Below, in pieces: positions 39,271 to 51,055 of a DNA stretch of 64,000 nt. Source of the stretch: Chamaecrista fasciculata (taxonomy: Eukaryota; Streptophyta; Magnoliopsida; Fabales; Fabaceae); contig QANZ01019422.1 in assembly GCA_003254925.1 (NCBI GenBank), forward strand, positions 118,453-182,452, written 5' to 3'. The notes below the pieces were generated by a model, which had not been told where the DNA came from, made no database searches, and saw nothing but the letters and a program-made list of their open reading frames with translations. The position numbers were made by a program, and so were the translations under genes. Position 1 is the stretch's first letter; each line of letters begins with the position of its first letter.

Positions 39271-39680
39271 TATAATTTGAAGACCAAAATGAAATTTTGA
39301 CGAAAAATTTTTTCGTGATACTCAAAACAGAGATCTTTCATTTCTTTCTCTTTTATTCTTATTTTCTTGTACTGCTTCTGTCTTCTGGTTTATGTACTTT
39401 CTACTAGTGAAACTGAATTGCATGTGTTTTTGAGGTCTCTGTGGTCCTTAAATTAAGTGACAATAATTCATAACAACAAAGGAAGATCTTTTTGTCTAAA
39501 ACCATATATGGAGCTAGTCTCAGTGACTTCACTTAATTCCACACATATCAATATTATGCTTATGGACTCTGGATATATTAATTCTGACAAAATCGCTGTT
39601 TGTGAACGATAAGCATGGAATATCATAAAAGATGTTTTTATATATATTTAGAAAAGGAAAAACCCATATGTTTTTATATA

Positions 39681-40518
39681 GGCTACAAATCTATTTTGGT
39701 CTCTAATGTTTACCCTAAATTTTGTTTTGGTCCTCAATATTTTTTTTATTCCGTTTTGGTCTTTAATACTTCCTAAAAGTTTGTAATTGGTCCATAACTA
39801 TTAAATATGACTATATTCTCTTGTTTCAAATTCGAACGTGATGAAATTAGAACTATGAGTTAAATTTGATGAGTTCTTCTTTTTTTCCCAATTGGAGTTA
39901 TCGACAAACGAGGTCAAATTAAGTATGAAATTAGGCTCGAAAATGAGCCGCTTGTTTCATAAATTTAGTCATATCTCTCTTGCTTCAAGTTTGAATGCAA
40001 CAAAATTAGAACTACAAATTACTCTTGACAAATTCGTTCTCTATTTAATTGGGGCCATTGACAAGGTACGAGGTCAAATAATACTCCGAAAGTGAGTTTG
40101 GTTAAAATATAAATATTAGCTTTTGGAGTACTATTTGACATTGTTTGCCAACAGCCCAAACTAGACAGAAAAAGAATTTGTCAAGAGTATTTTGTAAATT
40201 GCATTTGAACTTGAAACGAGAAAGATATGACCAGATTTATGAAACAAATAGCTCATTTTTAGGCCCTATTTCATGTCTGATTTAACGTCATTTGTCGATG
40301 ACTCTAACTAAACAAAGAAATAACTCATCAAATTTAACATGTAACTCTGATTTCATTGCGTTCGAGTTTGAAACGAGAGAGATATGATCACATTCAATAA
40401 TTAAGAACCAATTATAAAACTTTTAGAAAATATTAAGGTTCAAAACGGAACCAAAAAAATATTAAGAACCAAAACGAAACTTAGGATAAACATTAGACAC
40501 CAAAATAGAGTTTTGGCC
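39681..40518. mobile_element. Foldback element, group C (838 bp)
   Basis: Ends are GGCTACAAATCTATTTTGG and, inverted, GGCCAAAACTCTATTTTGG. Arms contain spaced TTTTGGTCC-like units and a palindromic middle with TTGTTTCAAGTTTGAATGC-like phrases repeated in both orientations. A perfect 9-bp duplication TTTTATATA flanks it (39672-39680 and 40519-40527). Confidence 0.9.
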
Positions 40519-40929
40519 TTTTATATACTTATTATGAGACATAAGTACACTTTTATTCTAATTTTGATAACTAGAATTCTACTTATCCAACATATATATA
40601 CCAAGTTTATAGGCCGGACTCAAATAAACCATTTCACTTAGTAAAAAATTTATCATATAGTATTATGAGTTGAAGGCCAAATCTTTGGTAATCGGTTTAT
40701 TAGTTGATTGTATTGTACTATATTGTTACAAATGCCTTTGATATATATATAGCTCATAGGGCATTATATATATACACACACATACATATACTTTGCTTCT
40801 AAGTGATACTTTCATTAATTATTTCTTGTACAGAAACTAATCAAAGAAAGAATATTAAAGACAGTGTTGCTCAGTAATATTTTAACTATATGAGTCTGAT
40901 TGACATTGTGCTTTCTGAACTAGATCTGA

Positions 40930-41117
40930 TGTCTCTTTATTTCTTAAAGGGCATAAGCTAATTTCCTCTCCAAATTTTATACCAACTATCAATTTCTTAA
41001 AGGCATAAGCTAACTATAAAATTGGAATACCATCACATAAATCAAAGGTCGATGCACTAGATCTGATGTCTCTTTATTTCTTAAAGGCATAAATCTGATG
41101 TCTCTTTATTTCTTAAA
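40930..41117. repeat. Scrambled short duplications around a group F insertion site
   Basis: The phrase ATCTGATGTCTCTTTATTTC occurs three times (near 40927, 41060 and 41094) and TTTCTTAAAGG.CATAA four times, with partial copies of the group F terminus (AAGCTAATTTCCTCTCC) between them. This is what repeated insertion, excision or gap repair at one target would leave. Confidence 0.7.
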
Positions 41118-41461
41118 GGCATAAGCTAATTTTCTCCTCAAATTTTATACTAACGGTCACTTTCGTTCCTAACATTTTATATTTTGATTAATTTTATTCT
41201 TTAACTAAATTTTTTCAATAAATTAATGACGAACTGCATCCTATTTTTTAATTTGAGTTAAAATTTGAATTTTTTTCCTATCAATTTTAAATTATATATC
41301 GTTAGTCACATAGATTCTATCATTAATATTTAGCAAAAAATAAGAGCAAAGGATAAAATTGACCAAAATTTGAAACATTGAGGATGAAATTGCCAGTGAA
41401 AAAATTGGGGATGAAATTGACAGTTGGTGTAAAATTTTGGAACTACATTATTACTTTTGCC
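41118..41461. mobile_element. Foldback MITE, group F copy 2
   Basis: A 344-bp inverted-repeat element beginning GGCATAAGCTAATTTTC and ending ATTACTTTTGCC. It is flanked by a perfect 9-bp duplication TTTCTTAAA (41109-41117 and 41462-41470). Loop phrases (TGCATCCTATTTTTTAAT, TTATATATCGTTAG) match the copy at 29191-29556. Confidence 0.9.
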
Positions 41462-41513
41462 TTTCTTAAAAGTTTGATCTTATCCTTATGACTTTTAGTC
41501 TATATATATATAT

Positions 41514-41872
41514 ATAAAATACTAATTTCGTTCTCAATTTTCATACCAACTGTCAATTTCGTCTCCAATATTTTTTTGTTGTTACTTTCGTTCCATATAT
41601 TTCATATTTTGGTCAATATTATCCTTTTCTTACTTTAGTCCAATTTTAACGATAACATCTATGTGGTTAATGATATATAATGTAAAAACAAATTCAAATC
41701 TTAACTCAGATTGAAAAACATGATGCAGTTTGTCATAATTTATTAATATAAGTTAGTCAAAAAATAAAATTGATCAAAATGTAAAATATTATGGACGAAT
41801 TTGACCTAAAAAAAAAAAGATTAAGGACGAAATTAACAATTTATGGTAAAATTTGAAGAAAAAATTAATACT
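41514..41872. mobile_element. Foldback MITE, group F copy 3, ends worn
   Basis: Related to the two other group F copies (ACCAACTGTCAATTTCGTC, TTATCCTTTTCTTACTTTAG, ATGATATATAATGTAAAA), here with the loop in the opposite orientation. The GGC terminal bases are not visible and no duplication is recognised; TA-rich DNA borders both ends. Confidence 0.7.
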
Positions 41873-41933
41873 TTTCAATAATATATATGTGTATCAAAGC
41901 CCTCAACTAACACTCCTCCAAGTTTGAGTTATG

Positions 41934-42254
41934 GCTATGAAGCATGAACACTTCATTTTGAGGACGTGTCGCCGTGTTAGACACGTGTCCGTGTTGGACA
42001 CCCGTACGACACCCACACGACATATATTCAAATATTTCAAAATATAAAATCAATTTTTTTGTAACTTTAACATGACAAATAATAAAAAATAATAACACAT
42101 ATGACATATATTATGAATAGATATTATAATTTTAAAGTTTTCATCAAAATTTATGAATTTTTAATTATTTATGCCATGTCGTGTCATGTAAGTTTAAGAA
42201 TTTAACGTGTCAATGCGTCCGTGTCGTGTCCCGTGTCAGTATTCATGCTTCCTA
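41934..42254. mobile_element. MITE with CGTGTC subterminal repeats and 8-bp duplication
   Basis: A 321-bp element with ends CTATGAAGCATGAAC / AGGAAGCATGAAT (inverted) and clusters of CGTGTC/GACACG near both ends (GACACGTGTCCGTGTTGG; CGTGTCGTGTCCCGTGTC). It is flanked by a perfect GAGTTATG (41926-41933 and 42255-42262). An 8-bp duplication suggests hAT-type rather than Mutator-type insertion. Confidence 0.75.
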
Positions 42255-42555
42255 GAGTTATGACATTTTAAAGTGAATACTAAAAGTGTAAAATTACCTT
42301 TTTTTTTCTATTTGTTGTAAAATTACTTTTTTTTTTGGCCGAAGTGTAAAATTACTTTTCAATTAGCTAAAATTGACACTATATTATATAATTTTGAGAT
42401 ATTTTTGTTGTTGAATTTTTAAAATCATATATTGATGTAAGATACAAAATAAAATATAGACTAAAATTTAATTCTGATTCTTAATTTCTATATTAATTTA
42501 ATTATGTAAATTGCACAAAAGTATATATTCTGGTTTGATTTATTTGTAGGGTAAA

Positions 42556-42693
42556 TTATACTTTGGTACCCTGTGGTTTGACCCTATTTCACTTTGGTAC
42601 CCTGTGGTTTGAAACTTGACACTTTGGTACCCTGTGGTATTCTCCATTAACACTTTGGTACCCTTTGGAGCTATTTTGTAATTTTAACCATAA
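42556..42693. mobile_element. Left part of a foldback element cut by the assembly gap
   Basis: Four units of the type CACTTTGGTACCCTGTGG at about 37-base spacing follow a terminus GTAAATTATACTTTGG. The same modular plan is seen in the groups described above. The right arm is probably in the N gap. Confidence 0.55.
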
Positions 42694-43479
42694 NNNNNNN
42701 NNNNNNNNNNNNNNNNNNNNNNNNNNNNNNNNNNNNNNNNNNNNNNNNNNNNNNNNNNNNNNNNNNNNNNNNNNNNNNNNNNNNNNNNNNNNNNNNNNNN
42801 NNNNNNNNNNNNNNNNNNNNNNNNNNNNNNNNNNNNNNNNNNNNNNNNNNNNNNNNNNNNNNNNNNNNNNNNNNNNNNNNNNNNNNNNNNNNNNNNNNNN
42901 NNNNNNNNNNNNNNNNNNNNNNNNNNNNNNNNNNNNNNNNNNNNNNNNNNNNNNNNNNNNNNNNNNNNNNNNNNNNNNNNNNNNNNNNNNNNNNNNNNNN
43001 NNNNNNNNNNNNNNNNNNNNNNNNNNNNNNNNNNNNNNNNNNNNNNNNNNNNNNNNNNNNNNNNNNNNNNNNNNNNNNNNNNNNNNNNNNNNNNNNNNNN
43101 NNNNNNNNNNNNNNNNNNNNNNNNNNNNNNNNNNNNNNNNNNNNNNNNNNNNNNNNNNNNNNNNNNNNNNNNNNNNNNNNNNNNNNNNNNNNNNNNNNNN
43201 NNNNNNNNNNNNNNNNNNNNNNNNNNNNNNNNNNNNNNNNNNNNNNNNNNNNNNNNNNNNNNNNNNNNNNNNNNNNNNNNNNNNNNNNNNNNNNNNNNNN
43301 NNNNNNNNNNNNNNNNNNNNNNNNNNNNNNNNNNNNNNNNNNNNNNNNNNNNNNNNNNNNNNNNNNNNNNNNNNNNNNNNNNNNNNNNNNNNNNNNNNNN
43401 NNNNNNNNNNNNNNNNNNNNNNNNNNNNNNNNNNNNNNNNNNNNNNNNNNNNNNNNNNNNNNNNNNNNNNNNNNNNNNN
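42694..43479. other. Assembly gap (786 N)
   Basis: A run of N. It probably hides the right arm of the preceding foldback element and the 3' LTR of the following copia element, both of which stop at its edges. Confidence 0.99.
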
Positions 43480-46450
43480 CCCCACTCCACATTCATCGAG
43501 GTGATTTCAATAAAGTGTATCTGCACTTATACACGATCCCGTAGGAATATGAAATCATTAAGTACCTATGTACAACCTCACCAAAAATGCAGTATAGCAC
43601 TATCACACACCATAGGAAGGGATATTTTAATTTAGTGCTACCAGAATTAACAGACGACTTGTTCTTCCCATTGAACCTTATTCATGGGATCACCAATCAC
43701 AAAGGTTGGGTTGCCATCGTGGTTAATTTCAAGTTGGCTTAAATCCCATTCCCCTCGATGTTTCAAAAATTTGTTTCCTCCCAAGAGGCTTCATTAACGG
43801 ATCCGCAAGATTCACACTTGATTTTACATAATCAATTGAGATTACACCATCCTTTAGCAGCTGCCTCACAATATTATGTCTCAATTGAATATGTCTGTTT
43901 TTGCCATTAAAGGTCTTATTTTTAGCCGTAGCTATCGCTGATTGGCTATACAGTGTAATGAAATGGATGGAATTGGTTTGTCACCTAATGGGATATTTGC
44001 TAAGAAGTTTCCCAACCACTCAGCCTCAGTTCCAGCCAACTCCAAAGCAACAAACTCAAAAACCCTTAAGGATTTAGTTATAAAGCTTTGCTTGGCTGAC
44101 ATCCATGTGACAACACCACCACCAAACATAAACACATAGCCATTAGTGGATTTGTCTCATCTGAATCTGAAATCCAGTTAACATCACTGTATCCTCCCAA
44201 CATTCATTGTTTGGACAATGAGTATATCTGCTCAATCTACACACAGCATAAGCTATGTCAGGCCTGGTATAATTCATTAAATACAACAGACTCTCAATAA
44301 TCTGTGCATATTTAGATTGAGCCACAAGATCTCCTCTATTTTTCTTTAATTGCACACTAGAATCATAAGGAGTACTCACAGGAGATCTATCATATTGTTC
44401 AAACTTTCTCAGAATCATCTCAATATAAAGTTCTTGAGAGAGTAAGATACAATTTCCATTCCTTATGATTTTAACACCAAAAAACAGTTTTGCTTCACCC
44501 ATATCTTTCATATCAAAATTAGAAGCAAGAAAAGATTTTATTTCAAGTATAATACACATACTTGTATAAAAATCAGCATATCATCCACATACAAGCATAT
44601 AATAACACAATCATCATTTACAACTTTATTGTAAACACATCTTTCAACTTCAACAGAAGAGAAATTACCACTTAACAAAACTTTATCAAATTTTTCATGT
44701 CATTGTTTGGGTTCTTGTTTTAAACCATACAATGACTTCACTAAATTACATACTTTATTCTCTTGACCAGGAAGACTAAACCCTTCAGGTTGTATCAAAT
44801 AAATTCCTTCATCTAAATCACCATTTAGATTAAACAGTTTTCACATCCATTTAATGAATAAAAGGTTGTGAATTGATGCTAAAGCAATCAAAATTCGCAC
44901 GGAAAAAAAAATTCTGGTCACAGGAGAAAAGTATCAAAATAATCAATATTTTCTTTTGTGTATAGCCTTTAGCTACCAACCTCGCTTTATATTTATCTAT
45001 AAAATCATAGGAAAAAGTTTCCTTTTAAAAACTCATTTACAACCAATTGATTTTGCTCCCTAAGGCAAATCAACTAATACTCATGTTTTATTCTTATTTA
45101 AATAATCAATCTCAGCTTTAAAAGCTTCTTCCCATTTATCAGCATCATGAGAAGAAAAAACTTCATAAAAAATTGCTAGACTCATCTTCAACTAGAAAAG
45201 TATGAAAGTTATCTCCAAAAGATTTTTCCTTTTTAATCTCTTTTGCTTCTTCTCAAATTTTCATTCAAATCATCATTTTTTTTTAAATGGAAGACGAAGC
45301 ATAAGAGGTCTCAATATTTTTAGGAATATGCTCAACTATCAAAGGAAAAATATTTTCAAAAATTTGCATCATTTGTCTCAATAATTGTGTTTTGATTCAA
45401 AACACCACTTCTTAAAATTAAGAAACTATATGCACCATTATTTTAAGCATAACCAATAAAAACACAGTCAGCAGTTTTAGAACCCAATTTTCTCTTTTAA
45501 AAAATAGGTAATAAAACTTTAATAAGACACCCCCACACTTTCAAATATTTCAAATTAGCTACAAAAACTTTCCATACTCATAAGGTGTCTTATCAGTCTT
45601 CCTACGAAGAATTCTATTTTGTAGAGAACAAACATATAACAAAACTTCACCCCATAAATTATTATAAGCACCAGAACACTCATCAATTCTTTCAAAAATA
45701 AATAATTTATAGGAAGCAATTTTTCCACATTAAAAATAAACTTGTCAAAAACCATAAATGACAGATACGAACTCATCTATAATGTTAATCCATTCTATGA
45801 TAAAAATAAAATAATATAACGACAGATAACCAAATATTTGAGTTAATTGATATTTTATCAATACTCAAAATATACAGATCTTGATTACAATAACCCTTTC
45901 CCACAAATATTATTCTTTGTCATTATAATCTTATAAGATTTAAATGACACTTTAATCCCAGCTTTCACTAATAGAGCAACAGAAATTAAATTTGCTCACA
46001 CAATAGATATATACAGAACATCATTTAGTTGCAAACTCTTTCCCGTTGTAAGCTTAATCACAACTTTTCCTAGAACCTTTGTAGTTCCGGAATCAACAAG
46101 ATAGATTTTATCATCTTTTTTTCAAAGGAGGAATGTAGTTCTTTATTAGAACAAATGTGCCTTGTAGCACCACGATCTATCACCCATTTTTTCATATCAG
46201 ATATGAATAAAAAGTCAGAGAGCATTGTAATAATAATTTTATTATTACTGTCAACATCTCTATAAACCAAATTTTCATTTGATTTAAGAGGATTATCACA
46301 CTTGATAATTTTTACTAGCTCTCATTAAATATTGTAATTTATGATGTTCTCATATACCACACACATAACAATTATATTTCAATATAACATTGGGATTAAA
46401 ATGATTGGGCTTGTAATCAGATTACCAACTATTCATATTATAAAATAAAT
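43480..46450 (-). mobile_element. Decayed Ty1/copia retrotransposon (gag-pol remnant)
   Basis: Read on the - strand from the right, it shows a worn gag zinc knuckle (YNCYVCG then a stop, about 46357-46376) and a protease-like WVIDRGATRHIC (about 46150-46186) in which the active-site Ser/Thr of D-S/T-G is Arg. Then come integrase-end phrases (about 45430-45540) and a reverse-transcriptase start (about 45010-45110). The catalytic YVDD motif is at 44580-44591, the RT end (DMKDMGEAKLFFGVKI, TRPDIAYAVCRLSRY) at 44143-44559, and RNase H at 43700-44135. Stops and frame changes interrupt it in many places, so it is inactive. LTRs could not be paired; the left one would fall in the N gap. Confidence 0.85.
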
Positions 46451-46796
46451 TAACATATACTTGTAGGCCAAATTTAATTTATTGTGTACGAATCCACCAC
46501 CCCATCATGCTTTACTTTTTTTAAACAATCATCATGCTTTACCAGTCCAGTCATCAACTATCACAACAAATTATTTATCACAAATATTTATATTCAAATA
46601 AAATGAACATACCTCCATGTTCAAGTTCTTGAGGTCCCTACTTTACTGTACCAAACCATATCTCATTGTTGCCATGAGCCCATGACCGCCGAACCAGAAG
46701 GAAACTAGAAACGATGGTTTCTTTCGATCATGATTCACGATGTTTAATTAATTCGATGGCTACAAAATGATTCTGCAAGAAGCCGCCGCCTTTGGG

Positions 46797-46828
<32 letters not shown>

Positions 46829-47521
46829 CGAAGGATTGGAAAAATGGACGCAGGCACGATTCTGGAAAATCGAGAATGGTAGAACAAAATAGGATTGGTT
46901 TGATGGACGCAAAGAATAGGACTCACAAAAGAAACGATTCAGTAAGTCCAAGATTAAAATAGGGTTTAATATCTCTTCAGATTGTTGGGGATTTCTCACG
47001 ATAATTTCGAGTCGCGTCTATAGGACACTATCCTGAAGAGATATTCCGGTATCCTCTGATTAGAAACCGGCACTCTCACAGGATTAAACGAAATCTTCCT
47101 CAATGTCACACAAAGAGGGATCCAGAATAACAAAAGTAATTTTAGAGACTCTGATACAAAAGAAGAAAGAGGGAGGCTGCGCATTATTTAGAAACTAGGG
47201 TTCTCATATATATATAATAGGTCTAATAAAATATTTATTTAATTATAATAATTAATAAAATATTTTATTAATTATTATAATTAATAAAATAAAGTACCAA
47301 AAATAACCTCAACCCTCATATCTCTTTTGTGCAGGCAATGTGAACTTATNTTTCAACAAATCTCAAGTTTTAGAATATGCTATCTCAATTTGTAAGTTGT
47401 AACACACGCTTTGCTCGTCTTGTTCTTCTATTTATCTGTTTATATATTTATTTTGATAAAAGACACATGACTCTTATTTCCAAGAGGCTTCCTTTTGAAT
47501 TATTATGTTTCAAAATCGAAC

Positions 47522-47553
<32 letters not shown>

Positions 47554-48571
47554 CTATTGTCATTGATATGTACGTGTAAGTATTATTATTCTTGGTTCCA
47601 CTATGCATGGCCTCCTTAGATAGACAAAAACACATGATCATTTCATCTTCCTATCCATTATGAATTATTTTGGTTTTCTTTAAAGTTTAGAGCCATCATT
47701 GCAATTTTTATTAATATTTAAATTAAAATATTTAATTCGGTATCCTTAAATTATGGAGTGAGTTTCACTTATATTCCTATTTTTTTTTATAGTCAATTAT
47801 ACCATTACACTTTTATTTTTGATTCAATTGTACCTTAAGGTCTAACATTGTCCAAATCAATAACAAAAAATGGTAATGAAGTGAGTGGCTTTTTTTCTTT
47901 ATTATTTTGGTGCCAATTGTATTCCAAAACTTTTACATTTATAATAATTGTATCTTAAAATTTTTACATTTTTTATCAAGAGTATCCCAACAAATATTGA
48001 TGTCAGTATCATACTAGTATTTTTCATTTATAATTTAGACGATCGAAATTAGGTTTTGAGATACTGGATTGATTTGTTATAATTAAAAAACAACTGAATA
48101 ACAAATCACGGGATATCAGGTCATAAAATGAAGACAATATTAAGACACAATAAGATCCGAGTTAGCATTATCATAGCCATCATTGACCACTTTTTACTGA
48201 TGGGCTTGTTAAATATCTTTTTGGAGTTAGCACCTAAAAAAACTTCAACTGCGGATTGCATATTTGATATGTATCAACAATTTCCTTGGTTAATCTTACG
48301 ACCAGCTGCAAATTGGAAGCTGAACATGAGCTCAACTTATGGCTTCAGTACTCTAAACTCAGAAGTTTGTCACATACTAATGTGTGAAAAAAAACAAAAA
48401 TATCAAACTGCAATACAATAGCAAATTGATGCTAAGGAAATTTGAAATTATTAAGTTGACTCCATTTTGATCTTAAATAGTTCTAATTATCTTCCTAGGT
48501 GTATACTTCTCTAATTAATTTACCTATTGCAAGTGGTGTATGTGTTAAAATGATTTTATGCTACTTTGTAG
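46451..48571. other. Intergenic, no gene recognised
   Basis: AT-rich, with (TA)n runs at about 46798-46830 and 47528-47550 and a single N at 47350. The block 46900-47210 is less AT-rich and could be the 5' LTR or leader of the copia remnant, but I could not match it to another copy. An ORF at 48128-48421 is not recognisable. Confidence 0.5.
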
Positions 48572-48750
48572 ACTGTAGACAATCATCTTGCTATGAAAAT
48601 ATATATCAAATCCAGAGCTACTCCGAAAGTTGTTGCTGCATTTGCTGAGAGAACGGAGTTTGACAAAATCCTAATATATTGGAAGTGTTCGGCTCTGATG
48701 TTTTGGTTGCTTACTTGTTCCTACAGGTTGGATACACACCTGACTACCTC
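48572..48750 (+). pseudogene. Clathrin heavy-chain gene fragment
   Basis: After an intron-like acceptor (TTTGTAG) at 48571, translation reads [38 protein letters not shown]. This matches the plant clathrin heavy chain region [20 protein letters not shown].. at nearly every position. The continuation VGYTPDYL starts at 48727 after an AG, separated by a shrunken 41-base intron remnant. Nothing homologous follows. Intron traces on both sides mean it was copied from genomic DNA, not from mRNA. It is far too short to be functional (the full protein is about 1700 residues). Confidence 0.75.
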
Positions 48751-48959
48751 ACCCTACAATGAGTCTCTACTTTTCCCTTTTGTTAAGAGTTGCTAAATTA
48801 AAATTCATTAGGGAGCAGAGGAACAACAGGAAGAATTGATTCTTCAAACGAAAAGAATTAAACACTTCTACATTGCAGTGAATCTAGCCGAGAAAAAGAT
48901 GAAGCTTTCCAATTTCAGAAATGCAAAACTATTAAGTGTGAATACTTCAATACTCCCTC

Positions 48960-49300
48960 ACTCCCTTCTTCCCGTTTAACTCCTTCAGCACAAACGCAAC
49001 TCCTTCAGCCCTAAAATAAACCTAGAAGACGAAACAGCAGAGGACTTTTCAGCAGAGGATCACTTACCTTGCGTCGGTCCGCAGAGGACTGTTGATCGTC
49101 GATGGAAGAGAGGCCACCCTCGCTCGGTCGTGCGGAAGAATCCGGTGCGTCGGAGGGCACAACGTCGACGGGCTGCAAGGTTACGCGATGCAGAAGGCCA
49201 AAATCTATTTGGGTCTCGATGGATTTTGGATTTAGGGCGTAGATGCAATTTCACAGTGACAAATTTTGCACAAATTAACATTTCAGCCTCAGGTCACAAT
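48960..49300 (-). other. GC-rich exon-like block with a consensus splice donor
   Basis: Between AT-rich flanks, 49060-49250 is GC-rich. On the - strand it runs into GACGCAAG|GTAAGTGATCC at about 49066-49070, a near-perfect 5' splice site. A 73-codon - strand ORF ends there. No downstream exon and no homology was recognised; the block could be a captured 5' exon or the start of an unknown transcript. Confidence 0.35.
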
Positions 49301-49725
49301 GATTATGTACAACATGGTCCCAGATTCTCTAAAAGACCATTTTGCCCTTTGTGATTGGAGAATGAATGTATTAGAGTATAGGTAATTATAGGTTTATGTA
49401 TAGGGGTATAAGTGTAATTGAGTGTGTTTGATTATTTAAGAATCATGATTATAATTGAATCAGGAAAAAAACGTAAACGAACATGTTTATTTTGATTATA
49501 ATCAAAACAGATTACAATCAAAACGGAAACGAACTGGGCCTTAGTCAAATGTGATACTTTAAAACTAGAATTGACCATAAAAAAATTAAAAATATAACTG
49601 AGACTTATTCTGTAGATATTAGAAATGCTTTTGCTAATATTTGAAAGGATTTTCCCTTAAAATATAGTTATGATTGTTTACTTATAAGATGTAATATTAG
49701 ATAATTATAACAAAAAAAAAATTTT

Positions 49726-49914
49726 GGTAACAAAAAGGTTTGGTGAGTTGGGTCTCGGGGGCTCACCAAGGTCAGGGCATGCCTCCAGGCTCTATGAGCA
49801 CTTATAGAGGTACTTACAGATCGCCTACCAATAAGGCTCTCACATCGATAGCGGGATTCGAACTCACGACCTTGTGGGTTATGAGTTGACTCCTTACCAA
49901 TTGGGCCAGGCATG
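49726..49914 (-). mobile_element. tRNA-derived SINE
   Basis: On the - strand it begins TGCCTGGCCCAATTGG (A-box-like) and continues with GGTCGTGAGTTCGAATCCCG, a perfect RNA polymerase III B box. A tRNA-unrelated body with CTCATAGAGCCTGGAGGC and GAGCCCCCGAGACCC follows, then a T/A-rich tail. Flanks ACAAAAAAA..TTTT on both sides look like a target duplication (49710-49725 and 49915-49927). There is no complete tRNA fold downstream, so it is not a tRNA gene. Confidence 0.8.
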
Positions 49915-49927
49915 ACAAAAAAATTTT

Positions 49928-51055
49928 AATATCACTATTAATACATAATATGCTAATTGATTGATTTGACCCTTTGATAGTGTTGGACTTTTTTTTCTAT
50001 CAAAATCAAAATATTTATGAGGTTGATATGTTGCACCGATTATCTAATCAATTTTTTATTGAGGAATCAAATTGATTAAAAATTGGTGGATGTGATGGAT
50101 ATGCATTAAATTGCAAGATTAAGGAGATAGAGTGAATTGCCTACAAATAGAAGTAATTCCTTCATGAGCGGTGTGGTGTGTGAGTGTCACAAAAAATGTA
50201 GGTTTGAGAGAGTGGTGAAGTACCATAAATGGGAGGGGGCTTTCACCTTCTGGTGAGGGTTTACAATTATGTTTGGGAGAGGGTTTTTTTTTTGTTGAGA
50301 GAGGGTTTACAATTTTCTCCGGTTAAAAAATTGTATTGAGGAGAGTTTGTAATTTTGTCGTCCAGAGAGACCGTGGAGTAGGTCTTGAGACACTGAACCA
50401 CGTTAAATTTCTTGTGTGTGATTCTTTATTCCTCTTCCTTTTATTTAGTAGACGAGGTGAATATCGAAACCCTACAAATAGGTCGAACTTTATCTCCATC
50501 TGTGAATTGGAGTACTTGTCTCTCAAAAAAAAAATTGGAGTACTTGTCAACATTATTAAGGCCTTTATAATCGTTTTCCATGTTTTCCATTGGTAATGAT
50601 TATTTCATAAAAATGACTCAATAGTCTATCAATAATCTTTTATATATATATAATCTCTTGTTCAAGTATAATTTGTCATTGAAGGACTTCTATAATACTT
50701 TCATGGCTCTAGCTCCGTCAACTACTGTTATCTTAGGTTTAGACTCCTTTATTTCCCTTTAATTGCTATTGTTGTTATAAAAAAAAAAAAGTATAATTTT
50801 ACCTAAATTCTCTTACATTTTTTATACTCTATGTATTCTATGACAAACTTGAACGTTACACTCTTAATGTGAGAGTCTTCTTTTATGCTTTCATCCTTAC
50901 AGGTTTCAATAACTTAGAGATACGTGCGAGAATTTAGCAACTGTCAACTGAATAGAATATTAATACATTTTAATTTTTCAATATTTATGAATATTACATT
51001 TATAATATACTTTTTATTTTATTTTATTTTTTTAATTTGTTTTACAAAACATTAA
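49928..51055. other. Intergenic, no gene recognised
   Basis: Short ORFs only. Small local duplications occur (AATTGGAGTACTTGTC twice near 50505 and 50534; GAGAGGGTTT twice near 50278 and 50300). Confidence 0.5.

Noticed and set aside
42589-43526. Four long ORFs of about 273-298 codons
   Set aside because: They are almost wholly N and reflect the assembly gap, not coding sequence.
49840-49915. Possible tRNA gene on the - strand (B box GTTCGAATCCC)
   Set aside because: There is no acceptor stem pairing or 3' end at tRNA length, and a SINE body follows. It fits a tRNA-derived SINE.
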